A DNA stretch of 64,000 nt from Pararge aegeria (GCF_905163445.1 NC_053183.1:10788001-10852000), one strand, 5' to 3'; counted from the stretch's first letter, positions 11,936-24,310 are shown. The notes: generated by a model not told the origin, from the letters alone. A program made the numbers and translations.

Positions 11936-12029
11936 CCGGTAAACTTCGCACCACCAAAATTGCTTGATTTTATCAATCCGAGAGCCATCGTTCAAAAGAA
12001 ATCCGAAGTACCATTTCTCAATCATTTTT

Positions 12030-12110
12030 ATAATAAGAGGAAGAAGGTACTCTCCGTTCTTTCAACTAACCTTATGCCAAATATCAAGTTGATTCGTCGC
12101 TTCATATCAT
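12030..12110 (-). mobile_element. Helitron internal fragment
   Basis: It carries 'ctccgttctttcaactaacc', 'ttatgccaaatatcaagttg' and 'attcgtcgctt', the conserved internal block also present at 22140, 35790 and 56880. Confidence 0.6.
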
Positions 12111-12370
12111 TTTGGTAACATAATCCTAACAACCCCGAACAATAAGTCCCTAAAGTTCAAGTGCGGGTCAAAATGAAATCTCATCGGACAATCCCTTCTC
12201 CGAGTCAAGTCCACCCAAAGTGTGAGACTCCTCTAGTGATCATAATTTATATGTGTATACGATCTCGCACAAACAGCCACATTAAATAAGGCTTCCCCTA
12301 TATATTTTAAAGAACTATGACTATTTACTTAGTTACACTAAACGTACAGTCTTGATAGCCCAGTGAAGCG

Positions 12371-12845
12371 ATGGTAGCCCAGTGGGTAGGCCTTCGACTT
12401 CTCTTTTGGTCGAATCGAAACCAAGCACGCACCTCTAACTTTTCTAAGTTATGTGCATTTTAAGCAATTTGAATATCACTTGCTTTAACGGTAAAGGCAA
12501 ACATCGTGAGTAAACTGCATGCCTGAAAGTTCTCCATGATGTTTTTAGACCGCTGATTGGCGCAGTTTGCAGCGACCCTGCTTTCTGAGTCCAAGGCCGT
12601 GGTTTCGAGTCCCACAACTGGAAAATGTTTGTGTGATGAGCATTAATGTTTTTCAGTGTCTGGGTTTTTATATATATATTCTAAGTATTAATGTATATTA
12701 TTCATAAAAATATTCATCAGTCATCTCAGTACCCATAACACAAGCTACGCTTACTTTGGGGCTAGGTGGCGATGTGTGTATTGTCTAAGTATATTTATTA
12801 TTTTAAAGTTGTGTGGAGTCCGCCAATCCGCACTTGGCCAGCGTG
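12371..12845 (+). repeat. SINE family S3, split by a nested S2 SINE
   Basis: The left part (12371-12547) has the tRNA-like head 'tggtagcccagtgggtaggc', then 'gcacgcacctctaacttttc', 'acttgctttaacggtaaagg', 'catgcctgaaagttctccat'. The right part (12801-12845) resumes with 'gttgtgtggagtccgccaat' and 'ccgcacttggccagcgtg'. The join matches the uninterrupted order seen at 43740-43935. An S2 SINE fills the gap. Confidence 0.8.
12548..12800 (+). repeat. SINE family S2, full length, nested
   Basis: Head 'gctgattggcgcagtttgca' with B-box-like 'ggtttcgagtccc', then 'acaactggaaaatgtttgtg', 'ttcataaaaatattcatcag', 'acccataacacaagctacgc', 'ttggggctaggtggcgatgt', ending in 'tatatttattat'. It lies inside the S3 SINE, so it is the younger of the two. 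Confidence 0.85.
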
Positions 12846-13660
12846 TGGAGTTGTAATTGATAGAATGGTCATTGTTAAGGGTGGTAAAAGAATACAGGCA
12901 TTTAGAGAGTAAAGTTAATGCTTTTATAATAATATCGTTATACAGGCTTGATGCCTTATATCTTCATTCAGGCTTATAGTTTTTGGTAGTAAAAAAAAAT
13001 TTCTTCTATGTTAGTTAAATATTTGAGTAAGCGAATCACTGCCGCTCCAATCCATTCTGAATAAAGCACATCAGTGACTTACATATTATCTGCAGTTCAA
13101 CCTTCTAGCAAGAATATTAATGGTACGAGATACGGTCAGATAACAGGTGGCATTAATACAGCTTTTCGTCAGAACATTCTACAATACACAAAGCGATCTT
13201 TCATCTCTTCGAATCAATTTGGGACTGTCCATAAGTCGAACTGTCCGCATTTGCTGACCTAAACTACATGCACATTTAGATTTCTTCCGGCTCCTGTCCA
13301 GATTTTCTACCGTTGGGTAAGCACGTTCGGATTTACTTGGATCGTTTGAATATTCGGACAGCCGAGCAGCCTTTAGAGTCTTGAACCTCCTCATTTCTTT
13401 TCTTACCGCACGACTGCGCAAATTTGTGCCGATCCAAGTACGTACGAGAATAGCTTGCCCTACATGTTGCACATAATATGTCTACGGTATGCCTAGTATA
13501 AACAGAAGTATCAAACAAAATTAATGTGTCTTTTTTTTAATAATTTTTATTTGTGTTTACCTACACTTGGAGGAATTATCAATTTTATAAATTGTTGAGA
13601 TTAATAAAATTCAGTCGCTATAAAACTGATGTGAAAGGCATATACTAATTTCGGCATCGA
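12846..13660. other. unassigned stretch with short open frames
   Basis: Open frames at 13179-13472 and 13333-13518 (both minus) overlap each other in different frames. The second contains C-x2-C...H-x5-C spacing (ILCATCRASY...DRHKFAQSC) that loosely resembles a zinc-binding motif. No family is recognised, and overlapping frames of this size are expected by chance. Confidence 0.3.
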
Positions 13661-13667
13661 CGGCAGG

Positions 13668-13743
13668 AGACCCGTAGCTTAGTTGGAGAAAGCGATTAGG
13701 CCGCGATTGCCAGAGAGTCGCAGGTTCAAATCCTGTGGGTTCC
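13668..13743 (+). tRNA. tRNA-like sequence (pseudogene or SINE head)
   Basis: The length is 75-76 bases. The A box TAGCTTAGTTGG (13675-13686) and B box GGTTCAAATCC (13723-13733) both match the pol III consensus. The D stem GCTT/AAGC and T stem GCAGG/CCTGT pair, and the acceptor AGACCCG pairs partly with TGGGTTC. The anticodon arm does not form a normal 5-bp stem with a 7-base loop and U33, so no anticodon is assigned. It does not belong to S1-S4. It may be a decayed nuclear tRNA or the head of another SINE. Confidence 0.45.
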
Positions 13744-13749
13744 GAAATT

Positions 13750-15800
13750 TTTTATATGCATTTTAAATTTATAAAATTAAAGTGTCTGTCGTTGATTTCG
13801 AATTACATCTTTATTTTAGTAACCCAAGACAACGTTTTATTCAAAAGTGGTCAAAACAAACTTCAATTGTGCGACCTTTGCGTTATAACAAAAAAACAAA
13901 GTACCTACGATATGTGTAAGTCCAGTTGAGCTACTTTAGTCTCGTTCACCCAAGCTATGAGCTTAGGAGTGGACAGACACACCCTCTTGTGACCATGATT
14001 TATATGGACGTAGATAACCTTCTCGCAGAAGGTCGTAAAAACTAAATTTATTTTTATGAATTGCGTACATTTCAATTCTTAGAGTGATAATAGTAATGTG
14101 AATGTATATTGTAAGGTTTCAAAAATTAGTGTGCCAAACGTGGTATACTCTAGCTAAGAGTTTCTGCCGATAAAAAGTAATGAGAGCTGAGACCGCCAGC
14201 GGCAAAGGCCAAATGCATAAATGAATAAATAAAACAAGATACGTTCACATGTGGTATGACATGATTCCTTGAAAAGAAGATATAAACACTACGCTTCTTG
14301 TAATAAAGCCATAACGATTGTGTGATAGGGTCGATAAAAATGATCACTTTTTACTAAAACTGCACGTTACAGAAAATATCGCAGCAAAATTCCTTTAAGA
14401 ACTATTACAGTTCATTCTATCTCGTAACTTTGTTAGAGTAAATAACAATATTTAAGAATGAAAAACTTTAGTTCCAATAATTTTTCTGGGAGCAGTGTTC
14501 ATATTACCTTAGGTCAAATGGGGTTATAGATCACTAAGGGAATAATAATAAGATTGATATAATATTATTAAAACAATAATTAAGTTTCAGTAAACGTGTA
14601 AAGTTATGTCAAGTCATTACAATTAGTTACGGTTGTGAACCTTATTTTGAAATCCTGTTATGGTGTTCTAGTACCTACCTTCTTTCAAATTGACCTTGTA
14701 CTGGTTGTAAATGTGAAGATTTGGTATTTTAAATCAATAAAGAGTTTTAAAAGTAAAAAATAACTCATTTGGAATCGATAAAATGATCAAAATCTTATTT
14801 CACTGCGATATTACTTGCTTTTTGTAAGAATAAATATAAATAACATTTTCTTTTATTTTTTTAGCAATTTTTTTTTGTAGCAGCCTTTTTGAGTCATTTA
14901 TTTGAATAAAGTACATAATATTGATGATACATCAGACCACAGAACTAAGTACCTACAGAAACCGTGTACATGACTAATATTGAAGCATCAAACACCACTC
15001 CACTTTAGAATGGTATCTCGAACAAATTGTTTGTCACTTCATACCATTTAGCAGATTACAGTAATTATTTTACCTCTAATGTTCTAAGCGTTCACCTTAA
15101 AATGTGAAAATGGGAATGTTCTTAATGCAATGGATCAGACATACCTTAATTTTTTACTACCTCCTCATCATCTCTTGCTCTATCAGACATTCTGAAAATG
15201 CTGACGAAACTAAAGGCTACCGTTAAAATATATACCTAGTCGTCAACAAATAAACGTAGAAATCGGAATGGTTGGCAAATAAATTAAAGATTTTTTCTTA
15301 TAAAGACCCATTTTCCTTCCTTCGAACGATTTATATCGTCGAAGATAACAGAACGGAGCGAGATTTAATCAGATAGCAGGAATTGTGATAACTTTCAGTC
15401 TTCTGCATATAATATATACTTGCCCTTATTCACTTATTTACGACAACGTCTTTATGTTATATAACATGTCATAATATTATCGTTACTTCTTTTCTGTACA
15501 AAAATCGAAGTCCGTTTTAATCATAACCGAAGACAGATAAGTCGAAAATAGAATCCAATTATTTGTTGATTGAAAAGGACAACTACGTTAAGGATGTGTC
15601 GGGGTACATACTAAAGTTAATAGCTTCCAGGATTCGATAAAACTTTGGCAGCCATCTTGGGAGTACACACGCCACGTTTCACGTCTATGGCACTGTAATA
15701 ATAATGAACTATGAAACTTGGATTAAGTAGACTTTAATTTTACTTAACTAACTGCTATTACACTTGACGTTGCATTTTGAATGTGCTATAATTATGTAAA
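13750..15800. other. AT-rich stretch without recognised features
   Basis: Nothing recognised. Open frames at 13735-13929 and 14150-14347 have no domain. Confidence 0.45.
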
Positions 15801-15804
15801 AAGT

Positions 15805-15890
15805 ACTCAGTGACTGTTGGTAAGTGTTGATGCAGTTTGAGATGGCACCGGGCTAAAATGTTAGGCTGTGGCAGTTATGTTTAATAATAG
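15805..15890 (-). repeat. SINE family S1, 3' fragment
   Basis: It reads as the reverse of the S1 3' end: 'ctgttggtaagtgttgatgc', 'agtttgagatggcaccgggc', 'taaaatgttaggctgtggca'. Confidence 0.6.
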
Positions 15891-16597
15891 GAAAGCCCTT
15901 CAGATTTATGACATAGGAAATGGGCATTTAAGGCGATAAAATTTTAGCCTTTGAAAAAAAAACAAACGTCTATCACTTGCCAACAAACGTACCTTTGCAT
16001 TTATAATTTTAGCTGGGCACAGATATATTGACTTTGTTGGTATTACTATAGCTTTTTTATATGATTTTAAATTTGAATACTATGAATCGTTCGAATATAA
16101 GAACGTGTTAGGTATTTTTCATAGAGAACGTGTATATGCGAAAAAAAAATTAGGATATGTTAATAGAGATAATATCTCTCCGAAACAAAAACACGTCTAA
16201 CTGTGGCTACTTCAAGTCAATAAACATACCATCGCATTTACAATATAACTTGGACATAAAAACTGTACTCTGCGCTTAAATGTTATTTGGTATTACTTAT
16301 ATTAATAGTTTTCATTTTGAGATTTTAAGTAGAAGTAGAAAGTGGGGAGTTGTCATGCTTTAAAGCGTAGTGGAAGAGGTTTTAGACTTTAACTTGGTTC
16401 TGGCACGCAATAAACCAGGTATATTATTATTTCAAAACAAGCATACTGATGATATGCTACAATTGTTTGCCCGTGTACGCTTGGTGATGTCGCGGTTTCA
16501 ACGCTTTTAATTTCCTACCCCAAATTATGTCATTATGGCGTGTGGACACTGCGGGCTTGCCAGAATACATTTTGTTGCTATTGCATTCATATATTTT
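15891..16597. other. stretch without recognised features
   Basis: Nothing recognised. Confidence 0.45.
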
Positions 16598-16720
16598 TAA
16601 ACTGCTTTATTGGTCTAGTGGTTTGGAATGTTTGACTACGAGTCTCGAGTTTTTGGGTTATATTTCCGGGACAAGCTGTGAAATTGTTAGGTTTCTGTCA
16701 AGACCTTTTCAATACCAATT
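16598..16720 (+). repeat. SINE family S4, head fragment
   Basis: 'tttattggtctagtggtttg' and 'gactacgagtctcgag' match the S4 tRNA-like head seen at 25282. The rest has decayed or is truncated. Confidence 0.5.
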
Positions 16721-17255
16721 TGCCCACCTTCATGCCTCGCTGAAGTCGCAGAGCAATTAATGAGATCTCTCTCGATTAATTACTATCCCAAATATATGAC
16801 AATAGTCTTTAAAGTCAGGAAGCCTGGATCAGTGTTGTGACTTGTGAGTATAACGGTATTAATCGATCAATTACTGTTTCCTTTAAAATTGTAGAGTACG
16901 TCCCGAAGAATCATAAATAAGCTGACGATGGAGGGTAACTTTTAAAGCTAGTAAAATTGAATTAATGTGTTATTTCAGAGATTTTGATTGCTGACGGTAA
17001 AATTATTACGTTTATGTAATTTCCTGCCCCAATTTAACGTACACTCATTGGACATATCCGGAAGTTGCTATATTATAATATTGCCCACTGAATTAAATTG
17101 TCGTGAATAAATTGAGAATAATTGATAGTCTTTCTATATTATGAAATGGGTTATGCATACCCAAGAAAAAAGTTGAAGGTGGAAAACTATGATAGCGCGT
17201 AAGTTTTTTTGAAACACGACCGACTGATTCTATGATCAATACAATGAGTATGCAC
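16721..17255. other. stretch without recognised features
   Basis: Nothing recognised. Confidence 0.45.
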
Positions 17256-17345
17256 ACATCATCATCATCATTATCCAAAGCCTATTAATGCGCCACTACT
17301 GTGCTCAGCCAAGTTGTACGCCCCCTTAATGCAGATTGGCGGGCT
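17256..17345 (-). mobile_element. S4-type tail with (ATG)n end
   Basis: On the minus strand it reads 'acagcccgccaatctgcatt' through 'ggctgagcacagtagtggcg' to 'taggctttggataatgatga', a short-repeat end like other lepidopteran LINE/SINE tails. Confidence 0.5.
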
Positions 17346-20215
17346 GTAGACATTTTTATTAATCATGCCATATTGAACTAAGAAATATTCGTAAATAATT
17401 TATTTTGACAAAAAGTCTGTTTTATTTTTGCCATACAATAATTTTTCACGTTTTTAGTGGGTAGGTTTCGAAATATATGAAATTTATAATAGCCAAATAT
17501 AAATTGCTCATAACCTGTTACAAAATATCGCTTTTCCCGAAGTCGGACCGTTAATGGCTGAAGAGTTCTCCCGGCACTTCACCAATAGTTTCCTTTATTG
17601 TGACGAGCATAAATTGCATACCTACTATATACTATAATCTAAGGGCAACCCTTGTCATACTTATTATTGTATAGTTCCGGTGGCCATCCGTGATCTTCAT
17701 TAACAGTTTCACTTGACCAAATGGTTCATTTCGAAAGTATAAGCTCAAGTTCCTTTAAAATATACTCAATTCGCTATACGGTGTACCTATAACATTTAAA
17801 GAGCTCTCTCGATTTTTCCAGGAACTCTTCAATAGATCTTTACCAAATTACATTCTTATATTGGCGAAATAATCGCGTACAAAATATATAAAAAAAACAA
17901 AACCTATCAAATTGAGAACCTCTTCCTTATTTTAAGTCAGTTGAAAAAGAATCCGTACAAGATAGAGTTTCTGGTATAGCATAAGGAGTGGCAAAGTTTT
18001 TTTTATAGTAATATTTAACGCATCAACGCACTGCGAAGAATACGTCCGACAGAGTGCCGCTCTGGGTCCGCCAACCTGAAGCTTAGGTGTTAAACCGCAT
18101 GTGCCTATAATTACACCGGTTATAAAGTTCAAACAAACAGACACACTCTCAAGTTTATGATATTTAGTATGAATGATGATAAAAGGAAAAAAAACCGGGA
18201 CCAAGAGCTTAAAGTTTTCTTTAGGTATTCTTTTCGGATTGGTATTTTTATACCCAATAGTGAAAAATTTTTGGTCTGACCCAGATATTTAACTCATGAC
18301 AATGACTAAGACACCGTGAGGTCTAGAGTCACAAAAACATCGAAAATGCACTCGTATTTATATCAAAATACCCACCAACTCAATTCATGAACATTGGTTG
18401 TTGTATCAAATATAATTTTAATTGTTTCTTGAATATTATTTATTATTAACCCACTTTATAAAAATACTGTAACCCCGTGTTATGTAGACAAACACTGCAT
18501 ACTTTTCAATACTATGCTTCCCTAAATACTCGCATTTAGCGTTCAGCAATTTTCATAAAAGCGTAGGTAGTAATCATTTAAAAGAAAAGACGAAGAGTTT
18601 GTACTAAATTCCTCACATAAACAATGTTGTGATGCCCCAGATTTATAAGAACTGACATCTGACCTCTTGCAGAGCAAAGATAGTGCATAAGTTTTTAGAT
18701 CTGTGACGTGTATTGTCTCATTAAAATCTTACGCTTTATCTCTTGGACTGAGCGCTACGTTAAATTTTATTACTGCTACCACTGACATATTGTTTAATGC
18801 GTAAGGACTGGCTACAGAACTATAATAATTTGGTCTCGTAAATGCGTTTAAATAGCAAAGGTTGGTGGTTATTATTTCATTTGAGGTAATGCAAAATTGT
18901 AGAGAAATCAGTAGGTCACACCAACTATCCTTTTAGGTGAATAAGAAAAGGTGACATTTCGTTCTAACTTATATTTCATTACAAAAGAATTACATAAACT
19001 AAAGTGCGGCCACAGACCCAATATAAACAAAAAATTACATGTCGTTCGCCTAGTGATGGTGTGAATGACATTTCAGTCTTCCGTAAGAATTAAAATAAAT
19101 TTTAATGTTGAGGCCCCACTGAGGGCCATATTATTCTTTTATAGTGAAACACGTACAAATGTATGGCTCGAGCCAGGAATAGCAACATAGGATGTATTAT
19201 GTATGTTAGAAACACCACTAAATTATGTACTTATTCGATGTATTACCCAATGATACTGCAACAATTGATAGAACTTGTTTCAACTTAAATTTAAAACAAT
19301 GCGAAATTTTTATACAAGGTTATATACAGCAAATATTACCTCAACATAGTTTAATTTATTTTGAACAAGTAGATAGCGCTTGTATATTCTTAAATACCAA
19401 CTAAAGCGTCAGCCAAGCGTTTTGAATGCCATATCTTTTCCTTTGTATCTATCACTACTGCAATAAATTTTAGTTTCTCTATTCTGATAAATTTCACTAG
19501 GTAAATATTACTGTTTTCTTGTCCTTACAAGTTTTACATTTTACTCGATTTCTGTTGTTATTAATCAGGGGTTTAGTAAAGCGAGGTTCAGTTTTATTTA
19601 TCACTATTATAATATAACGAATTATAATATTTATATTAAAGTAATTTTACTTAATACACTAGAGAGAAAATATTAAATTTTTGAAAAATGTGTAGAAGCT
19701 CAGGTCGTTTTTGCGGGTCACACCCCTCCGCGGTTTTGTAATTTTTATATGGTGGTTTTTTTTAATCTCTTTTAAAGAGCTGAGTCACTAAAGAGGCTAT
19801 GTAGCTGCTGTGGGTCTACAATTACTACCTTATAAACTAGCTTATTCTACGTCTACCTACATTAATCTTAAGTCTATTATATAAATATTTCACGGCCTCA
19901 GAATAGGGGTTTGACAAACTTATGTTAATGTCAGCAAACATTTTATTCTGAACCTCACTACGACACATTCCATCAGAATGTGATAAATATCTTACCTTAC
20001 ACCACAGTCTGGACGATTGGGAGAAGGACTCACAACTGCTGTCTAATTTTTAAATATGCTGTTTTTAAATAAATATTTTCACCTAGGTTAAAACACCTTT
20101 ACGGATTCCACGATTTTGATTGCGAGTTCAAATGTACTGAGACTTCGTGATTATACTCATTACTGCGTCTTATGAAATTCATTTTTTAGAATATATTTGC
20201 CTATAATACCCTCCT
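17346..20215. other. AT-rich stretch with small repeat pieces
   Basis: It holds the third copy of the 'attgagaacctcttcctt' element end (17905-17950) and a Helitron 5'-end piece near 18115-18180 ('caaacaaacagacacactct', 'tttatgatatttagtatga'). Between them is 'aggtgttaaaccgcatgtgc', seen in lepidopteran repeats. The rest shows nothing recognisable, and the frame at 17932-18204 (minus) overlaps these pieces. Confidence 0.4.
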
Positions 20216-20217
20216 CT

Positions 20218-20365
20218 TTCCACGGGTGGCCCATGGGTCGACTAAGGGAGTATAACGGAGAACGGGTAGCAGCGTCTTCAGTGCTACTTCTACTATCTAC
20301 TGCGATGGGAGAGGCTTTCAGTCCAGCAGTGGACTGCTAAAGGCAGTTGCGGTACTACCATAGAA
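20218..20365 (+). mobile_element. non-LTR retrotransposon 3' tail, second copy
   Basis: It contains 'gagtataacggagaacgggt', 'agcagcgtcttcagtgc', 'atctactgcgatgggagagg' and 'ctttcagtccagcagtggac'. It is the same family as 3098-3320 but lacks the middle segment. Confidence 0.65.
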
Positions 20366-21290
20366 GCCGAAAAGCCGGCCTTGCGTTACAATTAATAACT
20401 CTATTAATGTTTGCCCGACGATTCCGAAATACAATTTTTAAAATAATTTATACTTGATAGCATATAAATTCATAAACACAGTTTTAACTGTTGCCCAATA
20501 ATGTACATACAATGAGTATATAAACACTACCTTAATCTGGCAGGTAGACTCTGTGGTAGCAACTAGCCGATAGAATGATATTAACGGTAACTTTTAGAGG
20601 TCATAACGAGTCAGATTAGTCCTATAGATAACTGGGCTTGCTCAAATTCAAGACCCTAGGAACGCCACTGGCTATATATAGGCTATTTATGACCCTGCGA
20701 TCTATATATACTAGATAGGAGTGCATTTAAATCATAAAAAATGTAACAGAGAAAGTGTCCGGTTTTTGCTTATACATATTGAATATAACTAACAGCTAGC
20801 TTCTTATCTAAAATAAGATATTTAGCAAATTTAATGGCTTTTTATGCCATGATTTTTTGACAATATATCTAGCATTTTAATACCATTTCTGCTGCGGACA
20901 ATGACATACCGACAATCCGACGGGTCAAAGGTCTGAAGGTTTAAGGGCTAAGTGCTATGTTCAGACTAATTACCAGCTCATTGTCAGCTTAGCATTACTC
21001 CAAACATGTAACCTTTTGAGACGCTTAAGCACTTCGTCACACGCAATAATTAATGAAACTATATTTTATATAAGGCGGCTTGTTAAACAAGAGACGTGGG
21101 TATATAAAAACTTGATTCTCGAGGAAATATACATTATATTATCATCAATTATTTATTATTGCTGTATTAACTATACGTATTTAAAAGTATCTGATTAAAT
21201 ATCGAGCAAAACTTCTATAAGTTGAAAAAAATTAAATTCAAATAATTAATAAATATACCATTCCGACAAATCAATTTTCACCCTCACTAA
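20366..21290. other. AT-rich stretch without recognised features
   Basis: Nothing recognised. Confidence 0.45.
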
Positions 21291-21291
21291 C

Positions 21292-21608
21292 GGTTGTCAC
21301 ACGTTGTTCTATCGATGGTTCCGAGTTCGAATTCCAGACTCCAGTAAGGATAATTTGGGAATTTATAATTTCTAAAATTTTTTTCTAGTTTGGTCCGGTG
21401 CGAAGATACAGCCGTAGCAAGTTACCACCCTGTCTACAAAGACGTGCGCTTAGCGTTCCGGTATGAGGTCGTGTAGAAACCGATTAGGGGGTATGGGCTT
21501 GTTTCAACTGCATTACCGTCTGACAGGTTAGCCCGTTACCATCTTAGACTGCATCATCACTTAACACCAGAGATTGCAGTCAAGGGCTTACTTATAGTGG
21601 AATAAAAA
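21292..21608 (+). repeat. SINE family S1, near full length
   Basis: The B-box region 'tccgagttcgaattcc' is followed by 'gataatttgggaatttataa', 'agtttggtccggtg', 'gttaccaccctgtctacaaa', 'cgcttagcgttccggtatga', 'tgtagaaaccgattaggggg', 'acaggttagcccgttaccat', 'gattgcagtcaagggcttac'. The 5' tRNA head is decayed. Confidence 0.85.
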
Positions 21609-21613
21609 GAAAA

Positions 21614-21871
21614 CTCTCTCCTATCAGCACGGTTAGCACGGGCAGGAGACAATTATATCCCCGTGGAAAGGATAAAAATGTATCTTATCCCACAGTTTTA
21701 TAAACTATCAGAGCACTGGCGCACAAGTTGAAATAATATCCAAATAATATATATGGGGGTAAACTTCTCCTATTCCCTTTACCCGTGCTTTAGCAGGATG
21801 ACACGTGAATTATATCCCTTGTCAGGGGATAAAATCGGGGGATATAATTTTTGTCCCTGCAGATAGGAGAT
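21614..21871. mobile_element. foldback (MITE-like) element
   Basis: The ends are inverted relatives: left 'ctctcctatcagcacggtta' then 'ggcaggagacaattatatcc', and right (reverse complement) 'ctcctatctgcagggacaaa' then 'aattatatcccccgatttta'. The length is about 258 bases with no open frame. It sits directly 3' of the S1 SINE. Confidence 0.5.
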
Positions 21872-22046
21872 CAGTACTGCGACGTGAAAAGACTGAGGGT
21901 TATGGAAGACTATCCACACTTTAAGGTCTTGTTCGGCTTTGGTAGATCTGTGTCTGTGTGTCTCGTAATTTCTGATTGATCACGTACAGACACTCCGAGT
22001 CTAGCTCTCTCGATCACTCCATCCGAAAACTATAATTGAATACTCG

Positions 22047-22255
22047 CTAGTGCCCGCGTTCTGAGTCAGCGTTTATAACGGTATTTTACAAATAACGTGG
22101 GAACCGTTTCTTTTCCTAGGAAAAAGCCTATGTTTCTCTTCGTCCTTTCAACTAACTTTATACACAAAATAAGTTGATTGGCTGCTTAGTTCTGGCATAA
22201 AAAAGGGCCAAACATACAAACAAACACACTAACACATTTATGATATTAGTAAGGA
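22047..22255 (-). mobile_element. non-autonomous Helitron
   Basis: On the plus strand it starts CTAG at 22047 followed by 'tgcccgcgttctgagtcagc'. It then has 'aaaaagcctatgtttctctt', 'cgtcctttcaactaacttta', 'caaacaaacacactaacaca', and ends 'tgatattagtaagga', the reverse of a 5'-TC start. Helitrons end in CTRR and start with TC. About 209 bases. Confidence 0.65.
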
Positions 22256-22844
22256 TAGAACATGGTGGGCTGTTTCTAATCAACGCTTTGAGTTGTGTAG
22301 ATATGCTATCAAAATTCAGCGACTCAAAGGTACCTGTATGCTAAGGAAGGAATAGGGTTGGAAACCAATTTAGATTTGAATTAGACTTAGTAGCTACCTA
22401 CATTGTAAGGGCTTTAATAGGATTGTAGACGTTCTGAAATTGATTGTCTTACTACTGGGTAAATACAATTCATAATTCACTATCATAAACCCCAGCCTAT
22501 TAAGACTTTGTGTATTCTAAAATAAAGTTCAAACAACCTATTAAATATACAACTATTTTTCACAGAGAAAAAAAGATTTGTTATTCTTGTCATATTTCTG
22601 ATTAAATAGTTGTCCGCTGTACATGATTTTGTCTCGACAGAAAAAAATACAAAATTACGTAACGCATACATGCTGTAAGGTTTTTTGGTTATTTGTTAAA
22701 TACTATAGTATATGAGTACTAAAACCTTACAGCAAATATGCTTTAAATATTTAAATGAATGGGATTTCAAAATTTTATTTTATATATTGATTGTTTTAAC
22801 ATAAACAAAATGAGAAGGAAAACATAATGTTTTCAAAGAAGTGT
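22256..22844. other. AT-rich stretch with one hairpin
   Basis: The only structure seen is a 14-bp inverted repeat, 22671-22684 ('tgctgtaaggtttt') against 22721-22734. Confidence 0.45.
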
Positions 22845-22915
22845 GAAGTCCAATCCGCCCCTGGCGTGATGGAGGATGGCGGGCTTTAACGTTATTATCA
22901 TGTGCTCAAGATTTG
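22845..22915 (+). repeat. SINE S3 tail fragment
   Basis: 'gtgtgaagtccaatccgccc' and 'ctggcgtgatgga' match the S3 LINE-like tail. Confidence 0.5.
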
Positions 22916-22961
22916 TTTTGTCTGGCCTTGGATATTTACCACCCTAATGATAAATAGAAAA

Positions 22962-23225
22962 ACTTTATTGCAACACAACAAAAAAAAGGAAAATACAAGG
23001 AAAACAGTAATAGTACTTAGTGCTAGGGTGCAAAGGCGGCCTTATCACTAAAAGTGATCTTTTAAAGGCAACCTGAGCGTACGAAGCCGATAAAAGAGTG
23101 GAAGATGGATGGTGCATAAAGTAAGTTACAAAAAAATAAACAAAAAAAAAAAGAAATGTAATATAAACTTACATGAACATACATACTACATTTACATATT
23201 AACTACACAAATACCAAAATATGTG
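22962..23225 (-). mobile_element. non-LTR family L1 3' UTR copy
   Basis: It shares with 37170-37528 the blocks 'aactttattgcaacac' at the element's 3' end, 'gcaaaggcggccttatcact' and 'ttaaaggcaacc'. It includes the stem-loop at 23044-23058 in which both arms differ from the other copies but still pair. It is 5'-truncated and ends before any coding sequence. Confidence 0.75.
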
Positions 23226-23285
23226 CCACCAAGCAATTTAGTGCATCACTGTCATACACCTCACAGGTTTGTTCTACCTACTCAG

Positions 23286-23345
23286 ACCGCACCATGAGAT
23301 CTGGTGAGATTGCAGTCAAAGGTAATAAATTGTGGGTAAAAAAAA
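23286..23345 (+). repeat. SINE S1 3'-end scrap
   Basis: 'tctggtgagattgcagtcaa' then 'aggtaataaattgtgggtaa' resembles the S1 3' end. Confidence 0.45.
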
Positions 23346-23644
23346 GTTATATTGTAGAAGTCAACTTATAAGTCTGAATAAAAAGTCAGAGACGCTTATT
23401 CAGATTTCTAAGCACGCGGCAACTTGACAGGGATGTATAGGTACCTACTCAATTAATAATGTTACAATTAATCAAAACCGTTTGGCCGTAATTCTGGAGG
23501 GATGTTCTTTGTGAGAAAATGACTAGTCATGAAATTTTCATAAATGATTTATGAATACGTAGGTATTTGCAATTCAGCTGTATTCATATTGGGAAATTCG
23601 ACTTCTGTTTTTGAACGGAAATAAAAAATCCTTTAAGTCAGAGT

Positions 23645-23830
23645 TGGATGCGCACTTCAATTTATATATTACATATATACATTACAAAAATACATCACCA
23701 TCTAGCTCTAAAGTAAGCGCAGCTTGTGTTATGAGTACTACGTTGTCTGATGAATAATTTGCATGAATAATATACATAAATATTTATAATATAAAAATTT
23801 AGTACTATATTTTTTTTACTATTTATTACT
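23645..23830 (-). repeat. SINE family S2, 3' half
   Basis: The plus strand reads the reverse of S2: 'tacatcaccatctagctcta', 'aagtaagcgcagcttgtgtt', 'atgagtact', 'ctgatgaataatttgcatga', 'catatatacattacaaaaat'. Confidence 0.7.
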
Positions 23831-24119
23831 CAGTATTTTCTATAATTCATATTTCTCTATATTTCGTTTTCTATTTTTATTATTTGAGACAGAAACTACA
23901 AGTTCTGATAACAAGGAAGGGGGGAAATATGCAATATTTTAATAGGTCTATAGTTTATGTACTTATATAATTATATGGTCCATATATATATTTACATAGT
24001 CTACCCAGTTGTTTCAGAGTATAAATACTATAAAAGACGGACGTATATACACAGACATGGGAGGCAAGCATATAATAGTTTAGGTATATTATAAAGAGGT
24101 ATATATATGTAGAATCTCT

Positions 24120-24310
24120 TCTCAAAATGAAAAGGCTTTTAGTCCACCACGCTGGCCAAGTGCGGATTGGTAGACTTTACACGCCTTTAAGAACAGGATT
24201 CCACACGATTTTTCCTTCAGCGTTAAGGCATATCACTCCTAAAAATTAGAGGTGCAGAGGAGGAAACGAACTTGGTCCTTGTATAAGGCAGCCCGAAGCC
24301 CTTACTAATA
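24120..24310 (-). repeat. SINE family S3, most of its length
   Basis: On the minus strand it reads 'gcacctctaatttttaggag', 'gccttaacgctgaaggaaaa', 'gtgtaaagtctaccaatccg', 'cacttggccagcgtggtgga', i.e. the S3 order. Confidence 0.7.

Noticed and set aside
13179..13518. Minus-strand frames with C-x2-C..H-x5-C spacing
   Set aside because: Two different overlapping frames with no sustained family similarity; the cysteine pattern is too loose to call a zinc finger.
16976..17000. Possible micro-exon between 'ttatttcag' and 'gtaaaa'
   Set aside because: Only about 20 bases, no start or coding context; expected by chance in AT-rich DNA.
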